Below are positions 20,891 through 32,580 of a stretch of 64,000 nucleotides of DNA, in pieces. Position 1 is the stretch's first letter; each line of letters opens with the position of its first letter. The translations under genes were made by a program, and so were the position numbers. Source of the stretch: Agaricus subrufescens (taxonomy: Eukaryota; Basidiomycota; Agaricomycetes; Agaricales; Agaricaceae); assembly GCA_029945375.1 (NCBI GenBank), contig CM057065.1, positions 2,480,001 to 2,544,000 on the forward strand, written 5' to 3'. A model generated the notes under the pieces. That model saw only the letters and a program-made list of their open reading frames with translations. It was not told where the DNA came from and ran no database searches.

Positions 20891-22440
20891 ACATGATCTT
20901 TATGGTCGGACCGTACCTCATCTGGGCTAGGCTTGCCTGGCCCTTCTCACGTCCATCCTCACCTGGTGTGAGCTCCGCTCCGTCTGGTACAGCCTCCTGG
21001 TGTCCGTTTCGAGCGCCAGGTTGCTTTTCCTTTCGCTCAGGCCCCGGCGGCCCCGAATTTATTTTATTTCACTTCCTTTCTCTCTCCTTCTCACATTTCA
21101 ACCCCCAGTTCTCCTTGGAGGTGCCCCCCTTCCAAAAAACCCTCTTTCTTTCTTCTCGCACCTCCATCTTCCCTACACCTTCAGTTTCCAGCCTCCGGGG
21201 TTGAAATATTTTTGATCCGCTGAGTGAAATAAAAATAAATTCTTCTTCCGTTCCGAGGGCCCGTGCTCCTCCCACGGTATTTGCCGATACCCAGGATCAC
21301 GTGCCCCCCTCGGCCGCCGGGCCTCCGCAAATCACACAAAATCGCCCAGTCATATTAACTACTTCATATTTAATTGACTTAAAGATTTTGTGTCCTCTTT
21401 CATCCCGATTCGTACAGCACCAAACAAATCAACTGGGAAAATCTTATCGAAAGTTTGTGGGGAACGCACGTGACATCCGAGCGGCTCAGTGAGGGGATGG
21501 GAAGGAGCCTGGGATGGGAAGGAGCCTGCAGATGTGGCGCAGATTTGCCTCGAGGGTGCAGGGTGGAAAGCTCATAAAGTGGATCTCACGCTGTGTCATT
21601 CTTAACAAAACCACAGTCCCCTGCATTAAACCTTCCGCATGTGGGATTAGGCAAGGCATGTACATTTTGATGCTCGGAACGCCATTACATGACCATAATA
21701 TGTTTTACTGAGACTTATTCGAAATAGTCGGGCCTTCCCTCGGCACCTCTACCCTTTCATATTTTCATGAATTTTTACTCTACCAAATGCCAAAAAAGGA
21801 GTTTCATTCCGGCCTTAGACATGGTCCGAGTTATGCACCGCCTTATACCCCCGCAGAACTTGATTTGTGTGAGCGACAACCTAATGCCAGAAACACAGTA
21901 TTCCCATCCTGCAACGACCACGCAGCGTTTGCGCTGTTGATACGAGTGACATCACAACGCATTAAGGCTGCTAAAGCCCTGAATCTATGCAATGTTTATT
22001 GAAAGGGTTTTTGCTGTGCTTATTAGCCTTTTCAAATGGCCCGGATATACTATTAACAAGCCCATAAATGCTGGAAACGCGTCAAGAGGCCTCATAAGCA
22101 GAGCGATTCCACTACGTGGCATCCTGATATCATCGTCACAAAGTAAAATTTGCTCTAGCTGACGGCTAGTGCTAGGGCTCTAGAGCGTTCAGCAACTGGC
22201 GAAATTCTCACAAAGATCAAACAATAGGGTGGTCTATATTTTGATGACCCCATCCCGAGGACTGCCCCATTTCTGGTGCATGAATGCTGCAGGAACCCGT
22301 CCGATATACCATCGTACACATGAGGCCCGAAACTACATTGAATCTAACCCATAGCCAGTGGTTTGGTTTCCCGGATCAGAACGTCGGTAAGGGATGCGTC
22401 GAATGACATAAGAAAACGATGGACACGCCTTTGCCTCGTT
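20891..22440. other. DIRS 3' region and non-coding spacer
   Basis: 20,891-21,350 is pyrimidine-rich with a GCCCCGGCGGCCCCG patch and is probably the untranslated end of the retroelement. 21,493-21,528 holds two direct copies of a 17-bp GGATGGGAAGGAGCCTG unit. I see no gene in the rest. Confidence 0.45.
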
Positions 22441-22454
22441 GCAGAATCTCTTGG

Positions 22455-22462
22455 TATATAAA
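22455..22462 (+). promoter_or_regulatory. TATA box of the gene at 22549
   Basis: TATATAAA lies 87 bp upstream of the ATG, a normal distance for a basidiomycete promoter with a short leader. Confidence 0.5.
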
Positions 22463-22548
22463 CCCGCCGTTGTCAGGCGATCAACTCAACACTCTATCCT
22501 CCCATTTTGTCTGACGACGCTTGCACGGCACTGCGTGCCCGCGCGTCT

Positions 22549-23759
22549 ATGTCACATACTCAGGTTGACAATCCTCAACCTGAAGTTAATGGAGGAAACT
22601 TTTGTGATGTAGAGGGGGACGTGAACGAATATCGGCGTGATGACTATTCTGTGCATATGTCCGGACGTGACAATGTGATGACGCATGTCACTCGGCCAGC
22701 GATGATTAGTACGCCCTCGGCTAATCCTCGGCCTTGCTTCCAACTCACCATCAATTGGCACAGATGCCGCAGAAGGAAGCCGTGTGACGGTCTACGTTCA
22801 AAACTACTCCGGTATGATGTTTCGAGTGCTCAATCTACTTCCTGCGATGATACCTTCCAACAGGTTTGCCTGGAAATGCCTATCCTTTGCCCGTCGCTCC
22901 CTCCCCTAGCGATTCCGGCTATTCGGTGTGCCCACAGTGCGCTCATCGTCAACAGTGCGCTCCTCAGCAACCAAACAACAGATCATACGTTTCAAACGTG
23001 AATCCATCCCCTACCCGTTCGTTCAATGCACCGTCACCGACATCGCCGCCAGCAACTATGCCCGTTCCACCACCACCGTTTAATACTCCCTCGTCATCCC
23101 CAACAACAAGATTTGCAAGGAAATCTCCTCCTGTACAGATGCCTGTACCAACTCTAGCGACACCCCCAGCGGGAATGCGAATGCCTTCAACTCCGCACAA
23201 TAACATCTGGAATGCTATTCCCACTACCCCGAACATACCATCATACGTCCCTTCCCAAGAAAGAGCTTCCGATGAAGCAGAACTTAGACCGGCGTTTCAT
23301 TTATCAATTCCCAGCACTCCTCTCGAGCCTCGTTATTCTCGTTCCAGTAATCGATCACAAGGCCCGGCCCTTTATGCCTCCACCACGCCTCCACCGCCTA
23401 CCGTCGGTATGAGCTATACACCTCTTCCCACCTCTCCGGAGCAGGTGCCGGCCCACTCCGTTTCAACACACCAGCCGTATTCACCCCTATATAACAACCC
23501 TCCGGTTTTTTTCAACCAACGCGCAAGACGATCACAGACTGCTCCTATCCAGTGGACCTCTGATCCCGCCTGTCCTCCCGAGACTGGACTTAGAGCGGTA
23601 CCTGAGAATAAATTATCCTCAGACGTGGACCTTCCTCCATTTGGACTCTCTCAACGAACTGAAGAGAGTCAGGATGATCCCTTCGTGTCTGAGGCAAAGC
23701 CACCGAAGAACAAGCTTCGAAGAATGTCAGCGATAATCAGGGGTAAGCAACGGAGCTGA
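22549..23759 (+). CDS. proline-rich protein of unknown function, paralog 1 (367 aa)
   Basis: The model is join(22549..22708, 22764..22811, 22864..23759), with introns of 55 and 52 nt, both after the first base of a codon. The N-terminus GGNFCDVEGDVNEYRRDDYSV resembles, in style only, the short GNxxxVxGDxN repeats seen at the start of many mushroom proteins. A small 48-nt exon encodes a beta-like VTVYVQN segment. Residues about 85-360 are low-complexity, rich in P, S and T, with a basic C-terminus (KNKLRRMSAIIRGKQRS). No enzyme motif is visible. The same exon layout occurs in the gene at 25875, so this is a real, spliced two-member family. The disordered tail suggests a scaffold or surface protein, but no function can be given. 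Confidence 0.7.
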
Positions 23760-23885
23760 ACGCATATATTCTCCTTTGGGATTTTAGATGCCAGCTTTAT
23801 TCATGACCACTCATCTATAACCCAGTGAGGCCCCCATCGTTCCTGGCGTCCTTTCACTATTATTCTATTGTCATCGTGTTTTCGC

Positions 23886-24025
23886 AGGTCGTTCTCAGTC
23901 GTCTTCTAGTCGCAGGTCGCTTTTGGGTTTTCTCTAGTTGCAGGTCACTTTCGGACATTCGTTAGTTGCAATTCACTTTTATACATTCTCTAGTCGCAGG
24001 TCGTCCTTTAGTCGTTCTCTTATAA
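23886..24025. repeat. minisatellite, about 30-bp unit
   Basis: Five imperfect copies of a unit like CTAGTCGCAGGTCGCTTT follow each other. The surrounding interval from 23,760 to 24,270 contains no gene. Confidence 0.65.
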
Positions 24026-24269
24026 TCACACTCACTTTCGAACAGTAGAATCACGTACCTCCTATTCTTGTATATACTTACGTCTGTTTCTTCTATAAAT
24101 GTTGGCAAGCCCCATAATACAATTGAATTTCAGTAGTGTTGCTGCCCAAGTCAGCCGACTCGAAAAAATAGAATGAAAAACAAATTTGAACACGAAATCA
24201 AAAGAAGAATAAGACTATCCCTGTTACTTGTACGATGCGTAGATAGAGTAACTTAAAAAGAACAGCGAT

Positions 24270-24590
24270 CAGAATTTCATGTTGTCCGTGATCACAAAAA
24301 CAGTCTCTGTCATAGCGGGCGGTCCGAACAGTGCCTACCACCACCACAGTAGTCGTCACAACTTGATCACAACGGCCTCCTCCATGCCCTCGGCCTTCGT
24401 AGCCACCAGTATGACGATTATCATATGGTCCAGGATCCTAGAGATGCTTGACTTAGTAGGTGAAAGTGACGCATCAACATGTGGTTTAAACGGGATAGGT
24501 GTCCTTATACACGTCTATTAGGGTTAGTAAGTTATCTTGTCACAAGTACGAAAAGCATATCTTTTGAAAAAGGAGAGGTCCTTGTGAAAA
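24270..24590 (-). pseudogene. weak fragment of the RRM/glycine-rich gene
   Basis: On the minus strand this stretch resembles the glycine/arginine/tyrosine-rich tail of the RRM gene at 55.2-56.4 kb. It shares a CGGCCTCCTCC...CCCTCGGCCTTCG tract, TATCATATGGT and a downstream GTAGGTGAAA. It is more diverged than the copies at 27.5 and 35.2 kb and has no open frame. Confidence 0.4.
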
Positions 24591-24789
24591 GTAAGATTGT
24601 GTACTCACTGAGTACTTTTTGCCCTCTTGACCCCTTATAACTTATATCTTGACTTATGGCGCAAAACACCTACTTGATGACATCAGGATGTATAATGCTA
24701 TGCTGTAGAATCAGAAAACAGGGGACTGGCAGCCGAGCAATTCGCTATATTAATTGCCCTCGGAGCCTGTAATACTCATGACTAATGAT

Positions 24790-25735
24790 GGAACTCACGT
24801 CGCTCAGCTGAATAGTAATAGGGGCACCTTGAAGCTTTCCAGCCTGATCTTGTACTACGCCTGACGCTCGTGGCCTAATCAAGTAATGGGAAGAGACTAG
24901 CAGGGACAAGCTCGGAGGTTTTTACCCACACAGATCTCCACACGATACACGCCGTACTAAGTTGAGGCAACTCGAAGTTACCCAGTCCAATCTTGGACTA
25001 CACCTGATGCTCGTGGCCTAATCAGGTAATGGAGGGAGACTAGCAGGGACCAGCACAGACATTTTTGCCCAACCCTACAAACCACCACACGATAAAAACC
25101 ATCAGTCGAGGCAACTTGAAGTCCCCCAGCTCCATCTTGTACTACACTTAACGCTCGTGGCCTAATTTGGCAACGGGGGGAGAGCTCGGAGGCTTTTACC
25201 CAACCCTACATATCTCTACATGATACACGCCGTACTACGTCGATGCAATCCGAAGTTCCACAGCCCGATGTTGTGCTACACCTGACGCTCGTGGCCTAAT
25301 CAGGTAACGGGAGGAGAGCCCGGAGGTTTTTACCTGACCCTACAGATCTCTACATGATACATGCTGTAGTACCTCAATGTAATCCGAAGTTCCTCGGCCC
25401 GATCTTGTACTACACCTGACGTTTGTGACCTAATCAGGTAATAGGAAGCTCGGAGGTTTTTGCCCAACCCTACAGATCTTCAAATGATATACGCCGTAAG
25501 TTGAGGCACCTCAGCGTTCCCCAGCCCGATCTTGTACTACACCTGATGCTCGTGGCCTAATAAGGTAATGGGAGGGGGCTAGCAGGGATCTCGGAGGTTT
25601 TTACCCAAGCCTACAGATCTCCACACGGTATACGCCATACCAATTCGAGACAATTCGAAGTTTCCCAGCCCAAATTTGTACTATACCTGACGCTCGTAGT
25701 CTAATCAGGTAATGGAGGGAGATTAACCCGGTGTA
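24790..25735. repeat. satellite of about 140 bp, seven copies
   Basis: The marker GCTCGTGGCCTAATCAGGTAA recurs with small changes near 24863, 25006, 25150, 25282, 25417, 25545 and 25690, a period of 128-145 bp. Each unit also holds CTCGGAGGTTTTTACCCAA, ACACGATACACGCCGTA and GATCTTGTACTACACCTGA. A single partial unit recurs at about 32215-32270. The array lies just upstream of the gene at 25875 and could contain part of its promoter. Confidence 0.8.
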
Positions 25736-25874
25736 CTGCCCTCCGCAACTTCGTGATGAACCAGTAATGCTAAAATAATCGTTGTCTTGGTAGTTTATAA
25801 GCATCCCCGGAATGTGATTTTGTCCATTCCCTACCACAGCAAACCCTCAGTCTCAGTACTAAATTCTAGCCTTC

Positions 25875-27108
25875 ATGGAGGCTAACAATTGCCGAATCCC
25901 TGGGGAGTGCTCCCAGGTAATAGAAGGCGACCTCAACACATACCTTCAAAACAATTCAGTCCAGATGGCCGGCAAAGACAACGAGGTAACATATGTTCAA
26001 GGGTCCCAGACCAACAACACGATTGGTAAGTACTTAATTCATCGGGTATTGTGATACGAACTTATCATTGCCAGATAACAGTGGGGGCGGCCCAGTAATA
26101 ATAATCAATCAATACTTTCAACCAGATCATTTTGGTACGGCTCCAACAGCAAACGGTATTTACCAATATTGACTTTCAACAGGTCTCGAGAGAAAAACCA
26201 TTCATAAACGTCCGTTATCAAACAAAAAGGAGCATTCGATGGTCCTGTCCCCTCATGGACCGGTTCATATACCACCTCACACTTCTGCGGGTGCGGTATA
26301 CCAACGACATGCTTCTGTAGGGTACTCCCCTTTTGCTCGTCCGCAGATACACTCTCACCAGTCTAATTATCAACAGGTGATCTGCCCACCTGATTTTTCA
26401 ACTACAATTCAAAATTCTAGAGTGGATGATATTAGACCGTTCTGTATGCCAGCAGTACCGCCACCGGTATTCCTGCCCTCAATTTCTTCACCACTACCAG
26501 TTCCAATCTTTGCAACCTCACGGACACTAATGCCGGCACCAACATCGACACCAGCACCGGTAGAAATACAAATCCCATCTCTACACGATTTCAGTGCGAC
26601 TGCTAATCCCACTCATCCAACATATCCTTCACGAGGTGGACCCTCCGATGAAACGCATTTTCCATTAAATTCGTCATTTCTACACCAACTTCCCGACCCA
26701 AATCAGACTCATGTGCCACTCCATCGGACTGCAATGCAACGGATCGGAGTTCCAGCCTTTTCGTCAGGCTCAATCTATAACATCCCCCCGCTTACATTCT
26801 ATTCGCGCAACCTATATACATCATTAATCCCAGAACTCGTACCAGCTGAAAGGAAATTGCAAATGACTCTAGGAGATCTAGAGACGCAATTTTTAATTCT
26901 ACCTTTGCAGCTAGAAAAAGAACCAGACACGGCACCCGTTCCGGGGTCTTCTCCAGCACGGACGCCTTCTGAAACCGAAGAACAAACCAATCACATCAAT
27001 ATGGACCAGAACGAAGAGGAAGCAGGTGACTATACATATGTCATTAAATTTGTCCAGTTCTGCCTGGTCTTTCTCAGATTCTTTAACATCGGACTATTCC
27101 TGCGTTGA
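25875..27108 (+). CDS. proline-rich protein of unknown function, paralog 2 (378 aa)
   Basis: The model is join(25875..26025, 26075..26134, 26183..27108), with introns of 49 and 48 nt in the same positions and phases as the gene at 22549. The N-terminus has the matching VIEGDLNTYLQNNSVQMAGKDN pattern (paralog 1: VEGDVNEYRRDDYSVHMSGRDN), shown here only to compare the shared GD, N, Y, SV, M, G and DN positions. The 60-nt middle exon encodes PVIIINQYF. The long third exon is P, S and T-rich, with an acidic segment and then a hydrophobic C-terminal stretch (FCLVFLRFFNIGLFLR) that could be a membrane tail. No known domain is visible. Confidence 0.7.
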
Positions 27109-27505
27109 TTCCCTCCACCATTCTGGTTATTCATCCATTCCAGTTGTTGTTTTCTCATTATTCTGTCCCAATAGATGAGACTGTTGTCAGCACGTACTAA
27201 TAGTCAAACCCTCCGCGCGCAGTTTGCTCATTTTCTTTGATGTATATTTATAACCCATGTAGTTTATCGTCTTATTGATTAGCCTCTCTTGTAGATAGGA
27301 TGCGTAGATAAGTACATTTATCATTGCCTGTTACCACTCGTGTATGTATATAGTCACTCGGTTCGCCTCTGCTTATTTATTAGTTTCTCCCTGTACTGGA
27401 TTTTCAACAAATATCTCTCTATGGCCTCGCGTCGATCGTCAAGCCCCGAATTGAAACCATTAGCTGAAAACGTTGATGATAAGTTTCAACAACCAACACA
27501 CCAAG
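27109..27505. other. 3' flank; one small open frame
   Basis: The only candidate is a frame starting MASRRSSSPELKPLAENVDD at 27421. It runs straight into the boundary of a duplicated RRM fragment at about 27510, so if it was ever a gene it has been truncated. Nothing else is visible. Confidence 0.3.
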
Positions 27506-27509
27506 ATAA

Positions 27510-28490
27510 GAAATGGTTAACAAGTATGATCATATTGCATCTCTATGAAAAAACCAGAAAGAATATGACCACAACCGCCAAAGTTAAACAATAACGAAAG
27601 AGAAAAGGTTCAAACACCAAAGAAGAAAAAAAGAAAGTCGACACCCATATCGCTCATAGAAAGAAAACTATCTGCCAACACGTAGATAAAATGGGTTAAA
27701 AGGAGAGTCTCGGATTCGGATCACCAACCAATTGTAGTAATACATTCTATCATCGTATCGCCCACGATCATGATCATGGAAGCCACCGCTGTAGCCACGA
27801 TCACGATCGCGATCTCGGTCGTAGTTCCATGGAGATTTCCCACCGCCACTGCCGCCGCTACCACCACCACAATAGTCATCATAACAACCTCCTTCTCCTC
27901 CCCGCCTTCGGTTGTCATAGTCACAAGTGTAGCGACTATCATATGGTATAGGGACGTTCGACTAGGTGAAAATATCACGTGTCAATGCGTGGTCTGGAAG
28001 GGCAAAAAAACAACATACAATCATTTCTCTTTGAAGCAGGTGTCCTAGCACAGCCACGACGAGCCTGTTGGTAAACAGTCAGCCGAAGGCATAGCAGAAA
28101 TCATCAACAGCACGGATGACATTCATAACCTTACCCATAAGAGCAGTGATAACGGTGTTAGCTTCATCGGCGATTTCCATTGTCACGAAACCGAAGTATG
28201 TGGGTCATGTGTGACTGATGCTTTCTTGACCTTTTGATTACAACATCAAAAAAAAGCGCAGAAAAAGGGTGGATCGGAGAGAAGGTTGAAGAACGCACTT
28301 GGCCGACTTTGGCAAGGGCAGCCTCAAGATCTTTGATGCTGACTTTGTGGCTTAAACTAGAAACGTGCAAGTTGTTGCCTGGGTTGTGACTGCCGTCTTT
28401 TATGCGACTTTTTTGTGGCGAGCATCATACATGTGGTGAGAGGAAGAGGATCTCACTCTCTATCGTTGCTGTTGCATCCTGGGCTCCTGT
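27510..28490 (-). pseudogene. broken copy of the RRM/SR-like gene
   Basis: Read on the minus strand, 28,430-28,290 encodes NNLHVSSLSHKVSIKDLEAALAKVGQ across the start of an RRM. It is followed by an intron-like stretch and a shortened second half in which the RNP1 region has lost bases. 27,970-27,720 is the glycine/tyrosine tail out of frame. The outer boundary (AAATGGTTAACAAGTAT at about 27,510) is the same as in the fullest copy at 55.17 kb. Deletions and frameshifts make it a pseudogene. Confidence 0.7.
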
Positions 28491-28569
28491 TCATACGAAT
28501 TGTGGCTCAGGTGTGAGGGTAATTCAATTCATTGGTACTACAACAAGACTTAGATAACAGGCAAAATTG

Positions 28570-30140
28570 CTATGGTCCGTCGTTGGGTGAGGCTACAGTT
28601 ATCCGGAACGGGACCGGTAGATCGGCCGTGAACTTGTCAACCACTGCTTGAGTAAATTCTTCGATCGTTCCTTCAATCGCACGCTCACGACTGGTTGCAA
28701 GATCAAAATGAAATTCACCATTGCGAAGCGGCGGCTGAAACCGACGAGTGGGGTAGAGATTCAAATACTGCAACCGTGGAAGCTTTATGGCGGTTTCCAG
28801 CCACATTAGCTTTCGTGCCGTCATAAGCAGGTATCAAAGGGTAGATAGACATGGTACTTACCACCACCTTATCTGTGCATTCTGTGGGCCCAGTAGAGAC
28901 CGTGATATAGCAGCACAACACTGTGAGTTGCTGACATCTCTTGATTTGAGCAATATCTTCTGGTGCAATCAAACGTGTCCAGGGTGTGTCTACTGACCAA
29001 CCGAGTTGTAGGTGACGAAGGGTAGAGGTGTGAAGAGGAAGCACTGAGGAGAAGAACCGGTGAACACTGTCAGGAGCATCAGCCCCAGAGTACCGTGACT
29101 TGAACTCGAGGTGGTGAAGGCCAGAATAGGATGAAAGATAGTCGAGAACACTAGTGGGATGTGTGGTATCGATGGCGAATTCATCAAGATCTGTAGAGTT
29201 GTCGAGTAGAAGTTGACATATTTGATAGTTCTGGTAGGGTGAATCCGATTCCCGGTTGAACATTAATCGCAGTATCTTCAAGGGAGGTAGGTACAAATGG
29301 GCACGAAAGTCATCTGCAGAAACATGGAGGCCAGTGACGTCCAGCAACCTCAACTTGAGACGTGTGTTAGAAGGGAGACCAGCGAAAATATGGGCGAGAA
29401 AGGGGGCGTCGGGAGGGTAATAAGGGCGTGGAATGCAGAACGTAAAGCATTCCAAATCTGGACATCGTCCGAGGAGATCCGCAACGTCACTGATGAAATC
29501 CCCGCTGACGTTTACCTTGAGTTTCCAAATTATTGAGAGGGAGGACAGATTGGAAAATGATTTGAAGTTGAATGCAGGAAATGGATATGTAACGACAACG
29601 AGGATTGTCAACTCTCGAAGGTTGGGAAGGGATCCAAAGGCACTGAATGCGTTCATGACCAGATCTGATACTGGATGCTTGGGTGGCCAGTACGTCCATC
29701 TAATCTGATTTAGACTAGTTTCATCCCGATTTCCGACATCACTTACTCTAAAGTATGCAAATTTGTCAATGTCGGGATCAAGTGATTCATCAGCTGTAGC
29801 CAAGGAAGCTGGAGATTGAGAGGATAGAACTTGTAAATGAAAAAAACCATCTTCTTCGTACAACGACTGAAGACCAGCTCCTTCCCATGGCTCAAGTTCT
29901 CCGAGAACATTGCATCGCGCGCTGCTCCATGTACATTTGGGCCATAGCAGTACACTGTTGCAAACAGAATCGGTGAGATGCAATGATCGATGCGTTTGGC
30001 AATGAGGCGTATTCCATATTGCTCACGTCGACCCTGCTAAATTTGAGTTTCAAGAAAGATGCGTGAAGACCGCTGCTCACCAGCAACTCTGCTATATGCA
30101 AAATCAGTTCATCCGGCAGATCAAGAAACGTGGTTGCCAT
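28570..30140 (-). CDS. F-box-like leucine-rich protein, minus-strand family (475 aa)
   Basis: The model is complement(join(28570..28809, 28862..29699, 29747..30036, 30081..30140)), with introns of 52, 47 and 44 nt. Exon 1 is MATTFLDLPDELILHIAELL, and exon 2 continues with GIRLIAKRIDHCISPILFATV, completing the F-box-like part. Exon 3 has the LRR region with FCIPRPYYPPDAPFL and IDTTHPTSVLDYLSSYSGL. Exon 4 starts LMWLETAIKLPRLQ and ends SPNDGP. The 44-nt first intron is short but is needed to keep the frame. The gene is nearly identical to 35926-37496 and divergent from 30306. A role as an SCF adaptor is inferred from the F-box-like start. Confidence 0.85.
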
Positions 30141-30305
30141 GTTTGTTTCGAATGGCCGATTTGCGTAATATTTCAGGGAAGAGGAATGATTATGATAAGA
30201 GGTTAATCCTATTTAAGTCATGACACATGTGTTATTCCAAAAAATTCCCACAGACCCACGTTGACATAAAAGCTGAATGTTGTGGCGCGGTGCGAGTCAG
30301 TGCCC
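30141..30305. promoter_or_regulatory. bidirectional promoter of F-box pair 3
   Basis: The 165-bp gap has GATTTGCGTAATATTTCAGG next to the minus ATG, a TTAATCC block, and TTGACATAAAAGCTGAA at about 30261-30277 as the TATA-like element of the plus-strand gene. Confidence 0.6.
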
Positions 30306-31612
30306 ATGTCTTCCTTCCCTACGCGCCTTCCTGTCGAGGTGCTCGACGATATCATCCACCTTGCCATTGCGCTCGGCATGATGAGCATCAAAGATGCCAC
30401 CCTCATCTGCGCTCGCTGGAAACAGCGCTACCAGCAAACACTTTTCAAGTCCTTCACACTCGATCCTTCAAGTGCCGATATTCCCGACCTGGAGAAACAT
30501 GCTCACTTAGCTCCCTGTATAGAGGTGCTCCGTGTCGCCCATCGGTCGCGCTCCTCTACCTCTCCCAACAACTATGAACTTGATATCACGGAGACATTCA
30601 CCAAATTCCTCATCCATGCGACCAAGGTGAAATTCCTGGTACTTCTTGACACGCGTATCCAATGGGGATGCGCATCCCCCAACACCATCAACGCATTTCG
30701 TACTGTCTTCGAACGTCCCTCGTTCCGCTCCTTGGAGGTATCCGTCCGCACGTCTCTTCCATCCTGGATGCTTCTCCATGGTACATCTGTTGCCTCTCAC
30801 CTCGCTGTCAATGGCATTGGGCCCATTGTTGCACCACGGGAATCGGTGGAGCTCGTGTCTTATCAATGCTCCCTCACGTCCCTGGCGTTGTACGGTAATT
30901 CCTCCGTTGAGCAAATGGCTCTATTCTTCCTGCAACATAGAAAGTTGGCAATTGACTTGCTTCGAAATGTTGTCGATGTCAACTTAGACTATACAGAGGT
31001 CTATGACCCGATAGGATCTACAATTGTTCCGTATGTCGAAATCTTAGTTGGTTTCCTAGCCCCCCAACTTGAAGACCTGAGGCTCTGCATCAAGTTTTCC
31101 AGTAAGTCTCCGTTTATCTCCACCTGTTTACCGCTGATAGTCGTATTGTAGCCGCACCACCATCATACATATCGGCTTCTGCGATTTCAAAGCTGACGGC
31201 GCTGCAACGTCTGAGTATTCACCTTGTGGGGCGTTCCACTGCCAGCACTGATACCATACTCTCTGCGGAAATGTACACGAGCTTTGTCTTCTCTGGTTTG
31301 CCATCTCCATGTCTCGTCAAGTTATTTTCACTGAGAGTCGATGATCGGAGGGAGTCCGACTCCGAGAGTTATGCGTCCTCGTATCAGCAATTGCTCTCGG
31401 GCATCTGTTATAGACAGTTGACTCGTCGCCAGGACTGGCCTTTCCTAGGCTTGAGCCATGTTTTAGTCAATATAGCTAGTCGTAGTTTTACAGAGCCTTC
31501 TAGTATCGACGGGCGTGAGACAGTACCAGGCCTAAGAATCACTTGGCTTCTTCAGCTGAACACTGCACAGGCAGATGATTTTACTAACTTGGTGACACCA
31601 CAAATAGTTTGA
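30306..31612 (+). CDS. F-box-like protein, plus-strand family (418 aa)
   Basis: The model is join(30306..31101, 31152..31612), with one 50-nt intron after the first base of a codon. The start MSSFPTRLPVEVLDDIIHLA and ICARWKQRYQQTLFKSFTLD form the F-box-like domain. The following region has the family's VLLDTRIQWG, SWMLLHGTSVASHL and IPYVEI-type segments (here IVPYVEILVGFLAPQLEDL). Exon 2 begins APPSYISASAISKLTALQRL and ends TPQIV. An upstream in-frame ATG at 30282 exists, but 30306 matches the other family starts. The gene is nearly identical to 37662-38968 and is the partner of the divergent gene at 28570. Confidence 0.85.
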
Positions 31613-31869
31613 CGTCACAAATTAGTAGTTTTGACTCGGCTCCCTAGGACACACACAGTGATGACTTCTGAGATGTACCCGAAATAATGATAATTGACTT
31701 TTACTGTGATACATGACCGCAGCCAAGCAGTCTGCGATGCGATTGCAGATTAAAGGAGTGAATGCTGCCACCGCAGAAATTGAATAGGCGGGGTTTCTTG
31801 TGATGCAATTAGGCTGTTCGTCTGCCTGCAGATTCCTGTATTTTGGAACCCTACCACGACCATCACCGG

Positions 31870-32120
31870 ATAAAATTCACAGACAGGGTCGTGAATTTCA
31901 TTGGATATCTTCAAGTGAACCATGTACGGGCAAAAGATTTTGGTATCTCGGTGGCTCCATACGTGGGTTGATGTTGAGATAGATGTTGGTACTTTCGAAC
32001 AAACGCCCGGAGTGTAATCGATGTTTGTGCTTGATATAAACGCAATCAGTATGGTGAAGATGGGGTTGACATGTTAACGTCATATTTGATATAGGATACC
32101 TTAATGATAGGTGCATACAT
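31870..32120 (+). pseudogene. exon-2 tail of a plus-strand F-box gene
   Basis: GGATATCTTCAAGTGAACC, then GATTTTGGTATCTCGGTGG and CTCCATACGTGGGTTGATG, match the last 90 bases and the 3' flank of the gene ending at 850. The rest of that gene is missing. It follows directly after the end of the 3.3-kb duplication and is an orphan scrap of another pair. Confidence 0.6.
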
Positions 32121-32274
32121 GAATCGGCAACTAGCTATGTTATAGATATGTCCATAATTTTGATGCTTCCAGGGAATATTTTACATTAATGACACGCAAA
32201 TGAGGGGCTAGGATTCTCGGAGGGGGGCTTTTTACCTCTAGATCGAATCTCCACTAATTGTTTGTACGGCACTG

Positions 32275-32500
32275 CGCGTCTATTTTATATACTCAAGCTG
32301 ATCGGCCGTTAACCAACACTTCTGAGAAGGATAGGTACGCGGGGCGAGGTGGTGGGGACAGTGGAGGTAACGCCTGAGTTGAGGCGGTCGGAGGGGAAGA
32401 AAAAGAGACTGGAGGAGAAAGATGGTCGATGCGTGTGAGAATAAATCCTTCCGGTTACTCATCCTCGCTGCACATCTTCTCTCTCCATGTGTAATAAACA
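32275..32500. repeat. fragment shared with the upstream flank of the RRM gene
   Basis: The GGCGAGGTGGTGG...GAGGCGGTCGGAGG tract at about 32340-32400 matches about 56640-56700, just upstream of the fullest RRM copy. This is another scrap of that duplicated region. There is no open frame. Confidence 0.5.
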
Positions 32501-32580
32501 TTTATATTATCAACAACAAACGGGCAATAAAAGCGGCATAATGTACTGTCTATTCAGTATCTGACGACGGAAACACATAG

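Larger units (their letters stand above)
28494..31830. repeat. segmental duplication, copy 1 (3.3 kb)
   Basis: From TCATACGAATTGTGG onwards the sequence is nearly identical to 35848-39175. The offset is constant at 7,356 bp across the whole minus-strand gene, the promoter and the plus-strand start. It carries one complete F-box pair. Confidence 0.9.

Noticed and set aside
23886..24025. Possible CRISPR-like array
   Set aside because: The units are imperfect and directly adjacent with no unique spacers, and the genome is eukaryotic.
27721..28048. Frames rich in T, V, A and I on both strands
   Set aside because: They are other-frame readings of the glycine/tyrosine tail of the broken RRM copy.
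28715..29983. A continuous 422-codon frame on the minus strand
   Set aside because: It reads through introns that the paralogs splice out. The ends are out of frame with the F-box-like start and the SPNDGP end, so the four-exon model was used.
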